The notes: generated from the letters alone by a model not told the origin. 14,997 nt of DNA from CAYXLI01 sp964464925 (GCA_964464925.1 CAYXLI010000061.1:1-14997), one strand, 5' to 3'. Positions 8,301 through 14,997 are shown, counted from the first letter of the stretch. Numbers and translations are program-made.

Positions 8301-8674
8301 TGCGATTCCAGCAGCGGCGCACTGGCCGTAACGGAAACGCTCTGGGCTTCGCTCCCCACCGTGAGTTCCAGATTCAAGTCGACCGTGCTCGCTGCGGTGA
8401 CCTCGACGCCGCTCCGCTCCAACTTCTGGAAACCAGGATGACTGACCGAAACCGTGTAGGCCCCGGGCGGGATCGATGGAATTACATACTGCCCGCTCAC
8501 ATTCGTGGCGGCCATCCGTGTGAACTGAGTGCCCGTGTTGACCGCGGTGACTTGCGCGCCTTCGATGGCCGCGCCACTTTGATCTGTCACGATTCCCACG
8601 ATAGTGGCAGTGTTTTGACCGTAAAGCGACAATGCGAGTAGCGATACGGCCAGGAATCGAAAATATCGTGCCAT
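5384..8674 (-). CDS. Oar-type TonB-dependent receptor with N-terminal carboxypeptidase-regulatory-like domain
   Basis: A 1096-residue outer-membrane protein typical in size and order of Acidobacteriota Oar-like receptors. Residues 1-19 (MARYFRFLAVSLLALSLYG) are a Sec signal peptide. Residues 22-105 (TIVGIVTDQSGAAIEGAQVTA...GAYTVSVSHPGF) are a CarboxypepD_reg/CNA-B-like beta-sandwich. A plug follows (about 120-260, including SLPLVSRDFTNLVVLSPG and a TKSGTNQFHGSAWEFLRND stretch), then a long beta-barrel with FNAFNRANFNAPN near the end and a C-terminal Phe. It would import large substrates or scaffold surface glycans using TonB energy. The ATG lies 3 bp after the upstream sulfatase stop, with AGGAAGGAAC as ribosome site, so it is the last gene of the sulfatase cluster. 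No SusD partner is present. The substrate cannot be read from the sequence; sulfated glycan import is inferred from its neighbours. Confidence 0.95.
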   Translation of the reverse strand: MARYFRFLAVSLLALSLYGQNTATIVGIVTDQSGAAIEGAQVTAVNTGTQFTRMAATNVSGQYVIPSIPPGAYTVSVSHPGFQKLERSGVEVTAASTVDLNLELTVGSEAQSVSVTASAPLLESQSAAVSNLVASQQIVSLPLVSRDFTNLVVLSPGAHTGASSNLTEGGSPYAMRAGANYSVNGSIPQANSYLVDGIYNRNLWLNTLVMVPIVDSIQEYRVMTSNYSAEFGESAGAVTAVATKSGTNQFHGSAWEFLRNDKLNANTFFNNRQGVNRPPFRRNEFGATFGGPVVRNKTFFFADYQGIRLSQPQSITTTMPTLAQRQMVITGDFSALGSPIYNPFATAAGPAGQTVRTAFANNRIPASLLDPAAVKIMRLLPNPISAAATNNFTYNPALTQDTDQFDVRVDQNAGASDRLFFRYGYDSSMQVVPGAVPAPADAGIGPYLATNTQGMRTPLRNQSATLGYTKVLNPNTVSETHFGVVRWNARITPLGSGFSSATLLGIPGININDQSGGLPGLTITGFQVLGDNSTYPENSQITTLQADSSLSLIRGPHTIKAGGLFLRHRFNGFSAFPTRGAYDFNGQFTRQVDTTGSQTALADFALGAPASVNRNILNGTFGMRRWTFAPYIQDSWRATDRLTVELGFRWEVDAPPYDVHNHWSNLNVQTGQLMVAGMNGNDRRLRNFDLNTPGPRIGATYALTSDRKTVVRSGFGVSYVNMDAGGAQLYKNPPYFFNQVVSTNINGAPPITLSAGLPPPVPPDIKDPVALSTGSFNVWDQRLRQTEVLQWSFGVQRELRSNLMLDVAYVGTRGERILVNSLNLNQSVPGPGGQGPRRPYYAINPNLVNVSYRTNSGDSKYESLQVRLEKRFSKGLLFGMSYTYAGYLSDVGLVNGGGNGDIQNHACVACNWGPVPDDYTHVLAVNHVYQLPFGHKRAHLNRGVPGAILGNWDISGIWSAHSGGHFTPVLGTNVSNSAGGGTQRPNRIADGNLPPEQRSITRWFDTSAFVAPGLYAFGNSGTGILNGPGYFSVDLSVVRAFQLTERFGLNVRGEAFNAFNRANFNAPNATIGIAQAGVINSTLPARVVQLAVKLVF

Positions 8675-8677
8675 CGC

Positions 8678-10159
8678 TTAGTTCCTTCCTGCTTCGGGCG
8701 GCGTGTACCAGGAGAACAACTTCGACTTCAGCCGTTCCACGGTAGAGGCGTGTGCGGCTTCAGAGGCGAGATTCTTGAGCTCGCCTGGATCATTGCGCAG
8801 GTCATAGAGCTCGGGAATGTCGTGAGACCAGTACGTATATTTGTAGTCGCCGTCGCGGATCAGGTATTTCGCATTCGGGGTGCGGAGGGCGTACTCGGCG
8901 AATACGGGAGCATCGCGCCGCGACCACGGGCTATGTAGCAGCGGCACCAAACTGTCCTCGTCAAGTTTGCCCGGCACCGATACGCCGCACAGTTCTGAAA
9001 GCGTCGCAAGAAGCCCAACTTGACTGACAGGAGTGCGGCACACGCCCGCGTCGAACATTCCCGGCGCTCTCACCATCAGAGGAACTCCGCAGGATGCCTC
9101 ATAGAACTGAAATTTCTGCCACAGCCCGTGTTCCCCCAGCATCTCGCCGTGATCGGATGTATAGACCACGATCGTGTCCTCCTCAAGACCCAAATCGCGC
9201 AACGCGCGAAGCACCACGCCGGCCGAATCATCCATCTGCGCGAGATTCGCATAGTAGTAGGCCATGCGCTTGCGCGCTTGCTCCACGGTCTTCAGTTCCG
9301 GGGTGGGCGCATTGCGCTCGATGGATCGGCGGACTTCAGCAGGAACACGAGATAGATCCACTCTGCCCCACGTGCCAGGCAGTCGCATATCCTGCTCTCG
9401 AAAAAGATTTGCGAAGCGTTGCGAAGGCATGAATGGATCGTGAGGCTTCAGGAAGGACGTCACAAGAAAGAAAGGCTCCTGGCCCCTGAACTTTTGCAGG
9501 AACCGCACGGTCTCACGAGCCACGAAGCTCTCGAAATGATCTACTTCCGGAATCTTCGAAACACGACCAACGTGAACCGGGCCCTCGCGATCATCCAGAT
9601 CGCGCGCATTTCGCCAAGGGTCGCCGGCATCACGCCATAAGTCGTCGATCTGCGGCATACCGGAACCCGAATTCGGGCGGCTCAACTCGTCTGCATACAG
9701 TTTCGTCTTTGGGCCCAGGTACTGATACCAGTCGTTGAAATCCAACCGGTAGTCGAAGCCATGAGTCTGTGCGTCGACAAAATGCATCTTCCCGATCAGT
9801 CCGGTGGTGTATCCCGCTCGCTCGAAGTGGTGCGCAATGGTCTTGTGTTGAATGGGCCAGGGCGTCGCATTGTTCCAGGTCTGATGGTTGTGCGTGTACA
9901 AACCAGTTAGCAGCGATGCGCGCGATGGTGTACACACCGGATTGCTACAGTACGCATCCGTGAAGCGGATCGACTCTCGTCCAAGCGCATCGAGATTCGG
10001 AGTCCTTGCGACACGGTCGCCGGCTATGCCCAGGCAGTCTCGCTTGTGCTGGTCAGACATGATCAGCAGCACATTCTTGCGGGCCGGAGCACCTCGAAGG
10101 AGTTGGCGCTGGCCGGCGATGGCGGCACTCCCCGCCGAAATAAAGCCCCGGCGTGTCAT
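8678..10159 (-). CDS. Sulfatase (family S1), CTPSR type, twin-arginine-type signal
   Basis: A 493-residue sulfatase. The N-terminus MTRRGFISAGSAAIAG is twin-arginine-like, though its hydrophobic core is short and is followed by the basic patch QRQLLRGAPARK. The fold starts at KNVLLIMSDQHKRDCLG, where the metal motif is DQH rather than DD, as in choline-sulfatase and related branches. The formylglycine site is CTPSR with Cys76, the mid-domain IGKMHF holds a catalytic Lys/His, and SDHGEMLGEHGLWQK is the second metal site. The frame is open upstream to 10360, but ATG 10159 is the best start: it precedes the signal and overlaps the preceding sulfatase's TGA as ATGA, a translational-coupling arrangement. 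Its TAA is 3 bp before the receptor ATG. It likely removes sulfate from a different position or linkage than its tandem partner, since the two are clearly different subtypes. The specific substrate is unknown. Confidence 0.93.
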   Translation of the reverse strand: MTRRGFISAGSAAIAGQRQLLRGAPARKNVLLIMSDQHKRDCLGIAGDRVARTPNLDALGRESIRFTDAYCSNPVCTPSRASLLTGLYTHNHQTWNNATPWPIQHKTIAHHFERAGYTTGLIGKMHFVDAQTHGFDYRLDFNDWYQYLGPKTKLYADELSRPNSGSGMPQIDDLWRDAGDPWRNARDLDDREGPVHVGRVSKIPEVDHFESFVARETVRFLQKFRGQEPFFLVTSFLKPHDPFMPSQRFANLFREQDMRLPGTWGRVDLSRVPAEVRRSIERNAPTPELKTVEQARKRMAYYYANLAQMDDSAGVVLRALRDLGLEEDTIVVYTSDHGEMLGEHGLWQKFQFYEASCGVPLMVRAPGMFDAGVCRTPVSQVGLLATLSELCGVSVPGKLDEDSLVPLLHSPWSRRDAPVFAEYALRTPNAKYLIRDGDYKYTYWSHDIPELYDLRNDPGELKNLASEAAHASTVERLKSKLFSWYTPPEAGRN

Positions 10160-11529
10160 AGGCGATCCCGGTCCGGGCTGTGGGCGGGGCCCGGCTGCAC
10201 GGGAAAATCCGCACTGCCGGTGCGAGCTGTGGCGAAAAGGCGCCGTGCCTCCGCAACGCGATCTGGAGCACTCGAGGCGAGGTTCGTCCGCTCCGAGGGA
10301 TCGTCTTTGAGATTGTAGAGTTCGATGGGACCATCCTTGCCAAATCGGATCGCCTTCCAATCACCGAACCGGATCGCCTGGTTAAAGCCGCCTTCGTGAA
10401 ACTCCCAGTAGAGCGGCCGCGAGCGGTTTTGACGCCGCCCCTGAAGGGCAGGTGCGAATGATTCGCCATCGGTGTTCGCCGGCGCCGGACGTCCTGCCAG
10501 GTCCGCGGCGGTCGGCAGGAAATCCCAAAACGCAATTACCTGGTCCGAAACCACGCCGGCCGGCACGTGCCCTGGCCATGAGGCAAGAAACGGAACGCGA
10601 ATGCCGCCCTCGTAGAGGTCCCGTTTGATCCCGCGTAAAGCGCCGTGCGAGTGGAAGAACTCCGAATCGTGGCCCCCTTCGCGGTGGGCGCCATTGTCGC
10701 TGGTGAAGATGACAAGCGTATTCCGTTCCGCGCCGAGGTCGTGCAGCTTCGCGGCGAGCCTTCCGACATGGGTGTCCAGGCGGCTAATCATCGCCGCAAA
10801 CGCCCGCTCCTGTGGCGGCCAGGGTTTATCGGCGTACACGCCCAGGTCCGGCACCTCCATGCCGTTACCGGTGTCACGCCCAAGCTCGTTATTGGTATGC
10901 GGGATGGTGGATGCATAGTAAAGGAAGAACGGCTGCCCGGGCGAACGGTCCAGGAATTTCAGCGCGCGGTCAAGAAACAGGTCCGGAGCGTACTGGCGGC
11001 TCCTGGTCCCGAAGTTCGCAGCAAGTGTAACATCGCGCTGATTGTCCCAGAGTTGATGCGGAAAGTACGTGTGCGCCTGTTGCTGTGTGTGATAGCCGAA
11101 GAACTCATCAAAGCCCTTCAGATTCGGAATGCCGGCCGTGCCGTTAAAGCCTAAGCCCCATTTTCCAAAGAGTCCGGTGCGGTACCCGGCTCCCTGCAGC
11201 AGTTCTGCAACAGTGTGGTCTTCCGCCTGAAGTGGCACCTCTGGATGGCGGTTCCCGCGAATACGCCCGTGGCCGGAATGCAGCCCGGTCATCAGTGCGC
11301 AACGCGACGGCGCACAGACGGTGCTGCCCGCATACGCCTGCGTAAAACGGGTGCCGCTCCGTGCGAGGCGATCGATGTTCGGCGTCGAAATACGTTCCTG
11401 GCCGTAACAGCCGAGGTCGCCATAACCGAGGTCGTCAGCAAGGATGAAGACGATATTGGGCGGCGCAGATTGTGCTGCCAGCGGCGCCGCCGCAAGCGTA
11501 GTGAGAAAGTGTCGACGGTTCAAGGTCAT
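10156..11529 (-). CDS. Arylsulfatase-like sulfatase (family S1), CAPSR type, twin-arginine-type signal
   Basis: A 457-residue sulfatase in the arylsulfatase A/N-acetylgalactosamine-6-sulfatase-like part of family S1. The signal MTLNRRHFLTTLAAAPLAAQSA is a clear twin-arginine type (NRRHFL). The mature part starts PPNIVFILADDLGYGDLGCYG, with the metal pair Asp32-Asp33. The formylglycine motif is CAPSR with Cys72. FGKWGLG provides the catalytic Lys, FTSDNGAH the second metal site, and LYEGGIRVPFLASWPG is a typical late-domain signature. The frame opens with a TTG at 11553, but ATG 11529 sits directly before the signal, with GAGGAACGGAAG upstream as ribosome site. It is 20 bp downstream of the SDR stop and overlaps the next sulfatase by 4 bp. 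It needs a formylglycine-generating enzyme, which is not encoded here. The sulfatase call is firm; the substrate is unknown. Confidence 0.93.
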   Translation of the reverse strand: MTLNRRHFLTTLAAAPLAAQSAPPNIVFILADDLGYGDLGCYGQERISTPNIDRLARSGTRFTQAYAGSTVCAPSRCALMTGLHSGHGRIRGNRHPEVPLQAEDHTVAELLQGAGYRTGLFGKWGLGFNGTAGIPNLKGFDEFFGYHTQQQAHTYFPHQLWDNQRDVTLAANFGTRSRQYAPDLFLDRALKFLDRSPGQPFFLYYASTIPHTNNELGRDTGNGMEVPDLGVYADKPWPPQERAFAAMISRLDTHVGRLAAKLHDLGAERNTLVIFTSDNGAHREGGHDSEFFHSHGALRGIKRDLYEGGIRVPFLASWPGHVPAGVVSDQVIAFWDFLPTAADLAGRPAPANTDGESFAPALQGRRQNRSRPLYWEFHEGGFNQAIRFGDWKAIRFGKDGPIELYNLKDDPSERTNLASSAPDRVAEARRLFATARTGSADFPVQPGPAHSPDRDRL

Positions 11530-11549
11530 GCTCTTCCGTTCCTCAAGAA

Positions 11550-12302
11550 TCAACCCCGGCCTACGTACGGCATCTTGGTTGCCATCAGGGTCATGAACTG
11601 GACGTTCGCATCCAGCGGCAATTCGGCCATATAGAGCACCGCGTCGGCTACGTGGCCTACATTCATTCTGGGCTCGACCATCATGGTCCCGTTTGCCTGC
11701 GGCACGCCGTGCTGCATCCGTTCGGTCATCTCAGTGGCGGCGTTGCCAATGTCGATTTGGCTGACGGCTATGTCGTACTTACGGCAGTCCAACGAAAGGC
11801 TCTTTGTCAAGCCCGTGATGGCGTGCTTGGTCGCCGTATAGGGCGCGGAATTCGGGCGCGGAGCAGTGGCGGATATGGAACCGTTATTGATGATGCGCCC
11901 GCCACGCGGGTCCTGCTCTTTCATCAGGCGAATCGCGGCCTGCGCACACAGAAAGGAGCCGGTCAGGTTCACCGCCACCACCGCGTCCCATTGCTCGTAC
12001 GTCAAATCCTCAATAGGGACGGCGGGTGCTCCCATGCCAGCGTTGTTGAATAGCACATCGAGGCGGCCGAATTCATCGCTGCATCGCGCAAACAAGGCGC
12101 GCACGGAATCGGGCATGGCTATATCAGACGGAACGGGAATCATTCGGCCGCCTTCAGCCGATGCCATTTCGGAAGTACGTTCCAACTCTGCCGGCCGCCG
12201 GCCGGCGAGCACTACCGAATAGCCCGCCGATTGCAGTCTCAACGCTACGGCGCGGCCGATGCCACTGCCGGCACCAGTTACCAGGGCGATCTTGTCATTC
12301 AC
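11550..12302 (-). CDS. SDR family NAD(P)-dependent oxidoreductase
   Basis: A 250-residue classical short-chain dehydrogenase, assuming a GTG start at 12302. The cofactor motif TGAGSGIG spans 9-16, NNAG 86-89, the active-site Asn is N112 in VNLTG, the catalytic Ser is 142 in INNGSIS, and YTATK gives Tyr155 and Lys159, so the Asn-Ser-Tyr-Lys tetrad is complete. GRR at 34-36 after the second strand hints at NADP(H). No signal peptide is present, so it is cytoplasmic. Longer frames reach a TTG at 12416, but that would run into the upstream membrane-protein gene and add a tail with no SDR character. GTG 12302 yields the family's usual length, though its ribosome site is poor. It is followed 20 bp later by a sulfatase. 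It could oxidise or reduce a sugar released by the sulfatases, but many SDR substrates would fit. Confidence 0.92.
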   Translation of the reverse strand: MNDKIALVTGAGSGIGRAVALRLQSAGYSVVLAGRRPAELERTSEMASAEGGRMIPVPSDIAMPDSVRALFARCSDEFGRLDVLFNNAGMGAPAVPIEDLTYEQWDAVVAVNLTGSFLCAQAAIRLMKEQDPRGGRIINNGSISATAPRPNSAPYTATKHAITGLTKSLSLDCRKYDIAVSQIDIGNAATEMTERMQHGVPQANGTMMVEPRMNVGHVADAVLYMAELPLDANVQFMTLMATKMPYVGRG

Positions 12303-12351
12303 CTTCGGGATTGTAACAAGGGCATTCGGAAATCGCGAGTTCGGCTCGCAG
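12303..12351 (-). other. Short gap between membrane-protein and SDR genes
   Basis: This 49-bp spacer separates the GT-C-like gene stop (12352) from the SDR start. It holds no terminator-like hairpin with a T-run and no clear promoter, so read-through from the membrane-protein gene into the SDR-sulfatase genes is plausible but not shown. Confidence 0.3.
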
Positions 12352-14754
12352 CTACCAATCGAGACGCGACCAGAACGCGCCGCCCGAGCATACGCCCTGG
12401 ACTGGTCTGGTTTCAAATTGCAGAATGCCTTGCGGGAGCTCAGGCAGTTGGATTACGCGATCGGCGTGTCCCAACGATAACACCTGCTGCATCACGACGC
12501 GTTTCGAATCGGTTCCGGCGGCTACGTGCGTGACGGTGAATTCGACTGTTGTTTGCCGTTCTTCGCATCCCTTTTGCTTAATCAGACCGAAGCGGAGATT
12601 CATTACTCTGCGCTTTCCATCGAAAACGATTTGACCCGCAGAGGGCGCGCTGACCTGCAGACGGACCTCGTCGCCCTCGACCTTCCACTCCGGCGCGGCT
12701 AGGGATGCGTTCAGTCCCGCCATGGACCTGACATTGCCTGCCAGTTGGACGAGTTGCTCTGAAACGGCTCGCGACGTTGAGCGTGAAGGGATGTCGAGGC
12801 CGTATAGCCTCACCGAGATGGCGGGAGAGTAGAAGAAACTGCTGAACGAACCGGAATCGAAATCGACGCGCGATACGGGCCGCGAAATCGGACGGCCCGC
12901 CTCTCCCATATAAAGTGCGGCGAAAGAAACGAGATCGTCGACTACAGGAGACAGCAGGAACCCGGAAGAAGCGACGAGCGGAGTGAAGCGATATTCCGTC
13001 TCCTTGCCTCCTGACGTGATTCGCATGCTGACCGGCTTCGGTCTCAGGAGAAATGCAAGAAGGGTGTTTCCTGGACGTGAGTAAATGTCCACTTCGGCCC
13101 AAACCGCTGTCGCGGTAGAAGGCGGGACCTCCAATTCTTCGCCCCAGGAAATCTCTTTCCGCAGGAGGGGAGTCGACCGGATCTCGAATGGCCGCGCAAC
13201 TTTTGAGAGGAGAAGGAATGTTCCAGACGTGCCGGCGGGACCGTAGTTGGCAAGTAGCGAGCGCCAAGCGAGATTGTCCATCATGCTTGGGTAACGATCG
13301 TCGATGGCCAACGGGTCAATAAATACAAATTCCGGCGCCTTTGCACTTTGAAAGAACTCTGCGTTGCGGCGCGCGTGGTGATCGTTCAGTACGGTATAGC
13401 TTTGCGGGATGGGCCTGGGCCGGTAGTCCAGCCCATTTACCATCACGCGGAAGATGTCCCAAGGGAGAATATCGACGCTGCCCGGAGGCGGAGTCAAAGG
13501 ATACTTCGCCTGCCATGCAGCGACTTCCTTTTGGTACGCTTGCTGCCTTGCGCCGCTGCCGGCGAAGGCCATTGGTAATTCGCGAACCTCGGTCCGGACG
13601 CGTACGAGCTTCTTCCAAAAGTCGCCGGACTTGATCAGAGTCAACCCGAAGAACAGTAGTTCGGCCGCGACAAGGAGAGAGATCAACGCGACCGCTGGTA
13701 ACCGAACCCAAGTGTTCCAGTGCGGGCGTGCAAATTCGACGTTGCTGCTGCCGTAAGGAAGATGCCGGGAGAATAGAGCAGTCAGCAGAACGGAGGCGGG
13801 CAAGGCAGCGTTCATCATCCCCATCCACATATGCTCCCCATCCTGCCGGAGGAACGATTCCTTGAAGCCGATAAAAAAGTAAGCCGCAACCCAAGCGGCG
13901 CCTGGGAGGCCGCTCCAACGCCGTGAATATAGGATTGTGAAGAGGTAAAGAAGCGGCATCGCTACACATAGCAAAGCTCCCATGAGCAAGGGTGTGAGGC
14001 TGCCACTCTTGTACATCGCGTAGCTGTGAGAGGACGCGAGCCTCATCGCTTCCAACAGATAGGGCCAGAACGATTCCGGGCGCTGCTTCGCCGCAAGGAA
14101 GAATGCCGCGTAAAGAGACACGAGCGCGATTGCCAGCCACGGGAACCGCTTCCGGACAAGGATGGCGTGTGCGGCGAAGATCAGCAGCAGCATCGCCAAG
14201 AGTGGAACTGCCGTCATTTTGACGTGCGCCGCGAGTGCGCCTGCCGGGACGATTGAGGCGATTACCCAGGTTCGGAGACGGTCATGGGGGAGTTCGACCG
14301 CTACGGCAAAAAGAACGAATGATAGAAAACTTGGGGGGTCAGCCAGCGTGAGGACGAGGAACAGACACCCCCAACGCAGGATACGGCTATTTGGAAAGCA
14401 GCGGAAAGCGAGCAGCGAAACTCCGGCCGCCATACCGATGGCGAGAATGAGACGCCCCACCACAAGCCATGGGTAGATGGCCGGATTCCCTCTGGGTTGC
14501 GCCAGAAATCCCCAGGGCCCGTACGTGAAGACCATGTCCGTGCCGAACTGGATGCCTTGAAGAAACCGCTCGACCAGCGCGGACTCCCATGAAGAATCGA
14601 GATCAGGGGCGAGGTGAGCGGGTTGCGGAAGTACGTAAAAGATTAGAAGGAAAACGAAAGCACAACCCACTGCAAGCAGGAGATCACGGCCACTCCGCGG
14701 AGCCACATGAGCAGTATCGTCCATAGCGGTGCCCCGTGCGCTGTTCTGGGCCAT
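12352..14754 (-). CDS. Large polytopic membrane protein, GT-C-glycosyltransferase-like N-terminal half, unknown C-terminal domain
   Basis: About 800 residues. After a short cytoplasmic tail (1-23), roughly ten hydrophobic segments run to about residue 380, beginning DLLLAVGCAFVFLLIFYVL. The first non-cytoplasmic loop has PDLDSSWESAL (Asp51, Asp53) followed by FGTDMVFTYGPWGFL. An acidic pair in that loop is where GT-C enzymes such as PMT and ArnT place catalytic residues, so a lipid-linked sugar transferase is a reasonable guess. Later, GFKESFLRQDGEHMW is a conserved-looking loop. The C-terminal half (about 390-800) looks soluble and beta-rich, with PWDIFRVMVNGLDYRPRPIPQ and STPLLRKEISW, and probably lies outside the membrane. 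Possible starts are TTG 14799, ATG 14754 and ATG 14724, none with a strong ribosome site; I chose 14754. It stands first in the SDR-sulfatase-receptor cluster. I cannot assign a named family. Confidence 0.85.
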   Translation of the reverse strand: MAQNSARGTAMDDTAHVAPRSGRDLLLAVGCAFVFLLIFYVLPQPAHLAPDLDSSWESALVERFLQGIQFGTDMVFTYGPWGFLAQPRGNPAIYPWLVVGRLILAIGMAAGVSLLAFRCFPNSRILRWGCLFLVLTLADPPSFLSFVLFAVAVELPHDRLRTWVIASIVPAGALAAHVKMTAVPLLAMLLLIFAAHAILVRKRFPWLAIALVSLYAAFFLAAKQRPESFWPYLLEAMRLASSHSYAMYKSGSLTPLLMGALLCVAMPLLYLFTILYSRRWSGLPGAAWVAAYFFIGFKESFLRQDGEHMWMGMMNAALPASVLLTALFSRHLPYGSSNVEFARPHWNTWVRLPAVALISLLVAAELLFFGLTLIKSGDFWKKLVRVRTEVRELPMAFAGSGARQQAYQKEVAAWQAKYPLTPPPGSVDILPWDIFRVMVNGLDYRPRPIPQSYTVLNDHHARRNAEFFQSAKAPEFVFIDPLAIDDRYPSMMDNLAWRSLLANYGPAGTSGTFLLLSKVARPFEIRSTPLLRKEISWGEELEVPPSTATAVWAEVDIYSRPGNTLLAFLLRPKPVSMRITSGGKETEYRFTPLVASSGFLLSPVVDDLVSFAALYMGEAGRPISRPVSRVDFDSGSFSSFFYSPAISVRLYGLDIPSRSTSRAVSEQLVQLAGNVRSMAGLNASLAAPEWKVEGDEVRLQVSAPSAGQIVFDGKRRVMNLRFGLIKQKGCEERQTTVEFTVTHVAAGTDSKRVVMQQVLSLGHADRVIQLPELPQGILQFETRPVQGVCSGGAFWSRLDW

Positions 14755-14881
14755 GGGTCTTTCATGATATCTGATGGGGCGGCCGCAGACAGTCCGCAAA
14801 CGGCTCGGATATATTCAGTTTTTGAAGAGCAGTGAGGCGTTCCGCCTCTGGTGAATGGTTCGGGGCCGCAGTGTTCGGTTG
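14755..14881. promoter_or_regulatory. Intergenic region upstream of membrane-protein gene
   Basis: This 127-bp gap separates two co-directional minus-strand genes and would contain the promoter of the five-gene cluster. On the minus strand an A/T-rich stretch (AAAAACTGAATATATCC, near 14808-14824) is the only plausible core-promoter sequence. I find no convincing spaced -35/-10 pair or riboswitch. Confidence 0.3.
14834..14848. repeat. Small perfect inverted repeat (hairpin)
   Basis: GAGGCG, loop TTC, then CGCCTC. The 6-bp GC-rich stem lies about 35 bp beyond the stop of the partial minus-strand gene. On neither strand is it followed by a real T-run, so it may be a weak terminator, an operator, or chance. 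Confidence 0.3.
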
Positions 14882-14997
14882 TTAGAGGTTCAGTTCGGTC
14901 TTCTGCAGGCCCGCGAGGTGGGCGATCTTGCGGTCCGTGCTTTCGAAGAAGCGCCTGGTGGAGAGTTCTTCGAATTTCAGTTGCTCGGCGAGGATGG
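14882..14997 (-). CDS. C-terminal fragment of an unidentified protein (5' end beyond window)
   Basis: A minus-strand frame open from the window edge to TAA at 14882-14884 gives 37 residues, ending with the stretch LAGLQKTELNL. The codons mostly end in G or C (ATC CTC GCC GAG, then CTC TCC ACC), like the neighbouring genes, which supports real coding. The segment (FEELSTRRFFESTDRK, then IAHLAG) looks like a charged, probably helical tail. It is too short to name a family. It lies in the same direction as the cluster and could be its upstream neighbour. Confidence 0.6.
   Translation of the reverse strand, partial: ILAEQLKFEELSTRRFFESTDRKIAHLAGLQKTELNL

Noticed and set aside
7922..8641. Plus-strand 239-codon open frame
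   Set aside because: It is antisense to the receptor's N-terminal and plug domains, Arg/His-rich, with no family resemblance.
10160..10360. Upstream extension of the second sulfatase by 67 residues
   Set aside because: It overlaps the preceding sulfatase's C-terminus in another frame, and the RR signal starts at 10159.
12303..12416. Longer SDR reading frame with a TTG start at 12416
   Set aside because: The extra residues are Arg/Ser-rich with no SDR character and overlap the membrane-protein gene. GTG 12302 gives the normal family length.
13316..14140. Minus-strand 274-codon open frame
   Set aside because: It is in another frame of the same strand as the membrane-protein gene, rich in Arg and Cys, and has no hydrophobic segments or family signature.
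1..14997. CRISPR array, insertion sequence, prophage or toxin-antitoxin pair
   Set aside because: No regularly spaced repeats, transposase or integrase motifs, phage structural genes, or paired small ORFs were found in the window.

Overview
The window most resembles a chromosome segment of a member of the Acidobacteriota, probably the Solibacter/Bryobacter group. This is inferred from gene content and base composition (roughly 60% GC), with no database search. The strongest indicators are a very long Oar-type TonB-dependent receptor with an N-terminal carboxypeptidase-regulatory-like domain, several exported sulfatases, and a DUF1080 (3-keto-disaccharide hydrolase) protein. Soil Planctomycetes share the sulfatases and DUF1080, but this type of receptor points to Acidobacteriota.

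Layout. The 3' end of an initiator tRNA-Met (1-46) is followed by a plus-strand gene fusing a DUF1080 domain to a PHP-like metallohydrolase domain (234-1700). Converging on it from the minus strand are a pirin gene (2979-3887) and, 2 bp downstream, a ferredoxin/rubredoxin-reductase-type FAD oxidoreductase (1751-2976) split by an apparent one-base frameshift. Divergent from pirin is a plus-strand heparan-N-sulfatase-like sulfatase (3951-5372). It converges on a compact five-gene minus-strand cluster that runs from 14754 down to 5384. In transcription order this holds a polytopic GT-C-like membrane protein (12352-14754), an SDR oxidoreductase (11550-12302), a sulfatase (10156-11529), a second sulfatase (8678-10159) and the TonB-dependent receptor (5384-8674). 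The window ends with the C-terminal 37 codons of an unidentified minus-strand gene (14882-14997).

How the genes may work together. The last four cluster genes are spaced by 20 bp, a 4-bp ATGA overlap and 3 bp, so co-transcription is likely. All three sulfatases keep the C-x-P-S-R formylglycine motif, and all three begin with twin-arginine-like signals, as does the DUF1080-PHP protein. Together with the outer-membrane receptor, this suggests a periplasmic or surface route for taking up and desulfating a sulfated glycan or sulfate ester, with the SDR and the DUF1080 enzyme possibly handling oxidised sugars. The substrate cannot be read from the sequence. No glycoside hydrolase of a recognised family, SusD-like protein, sulfatase-maturation enzyme or regulator is present in the window.

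There is no CRISPR array, transposase, integrase or phage gene. The most unusual items are the DUF1080-PHP fusion with a degenerate last PHP motif, the frameshifted reductase beside pirin, the altered metal-site motif in the first sulfatase, and the large unassigned membrane protein heading the sulfatase/receptor cluster.
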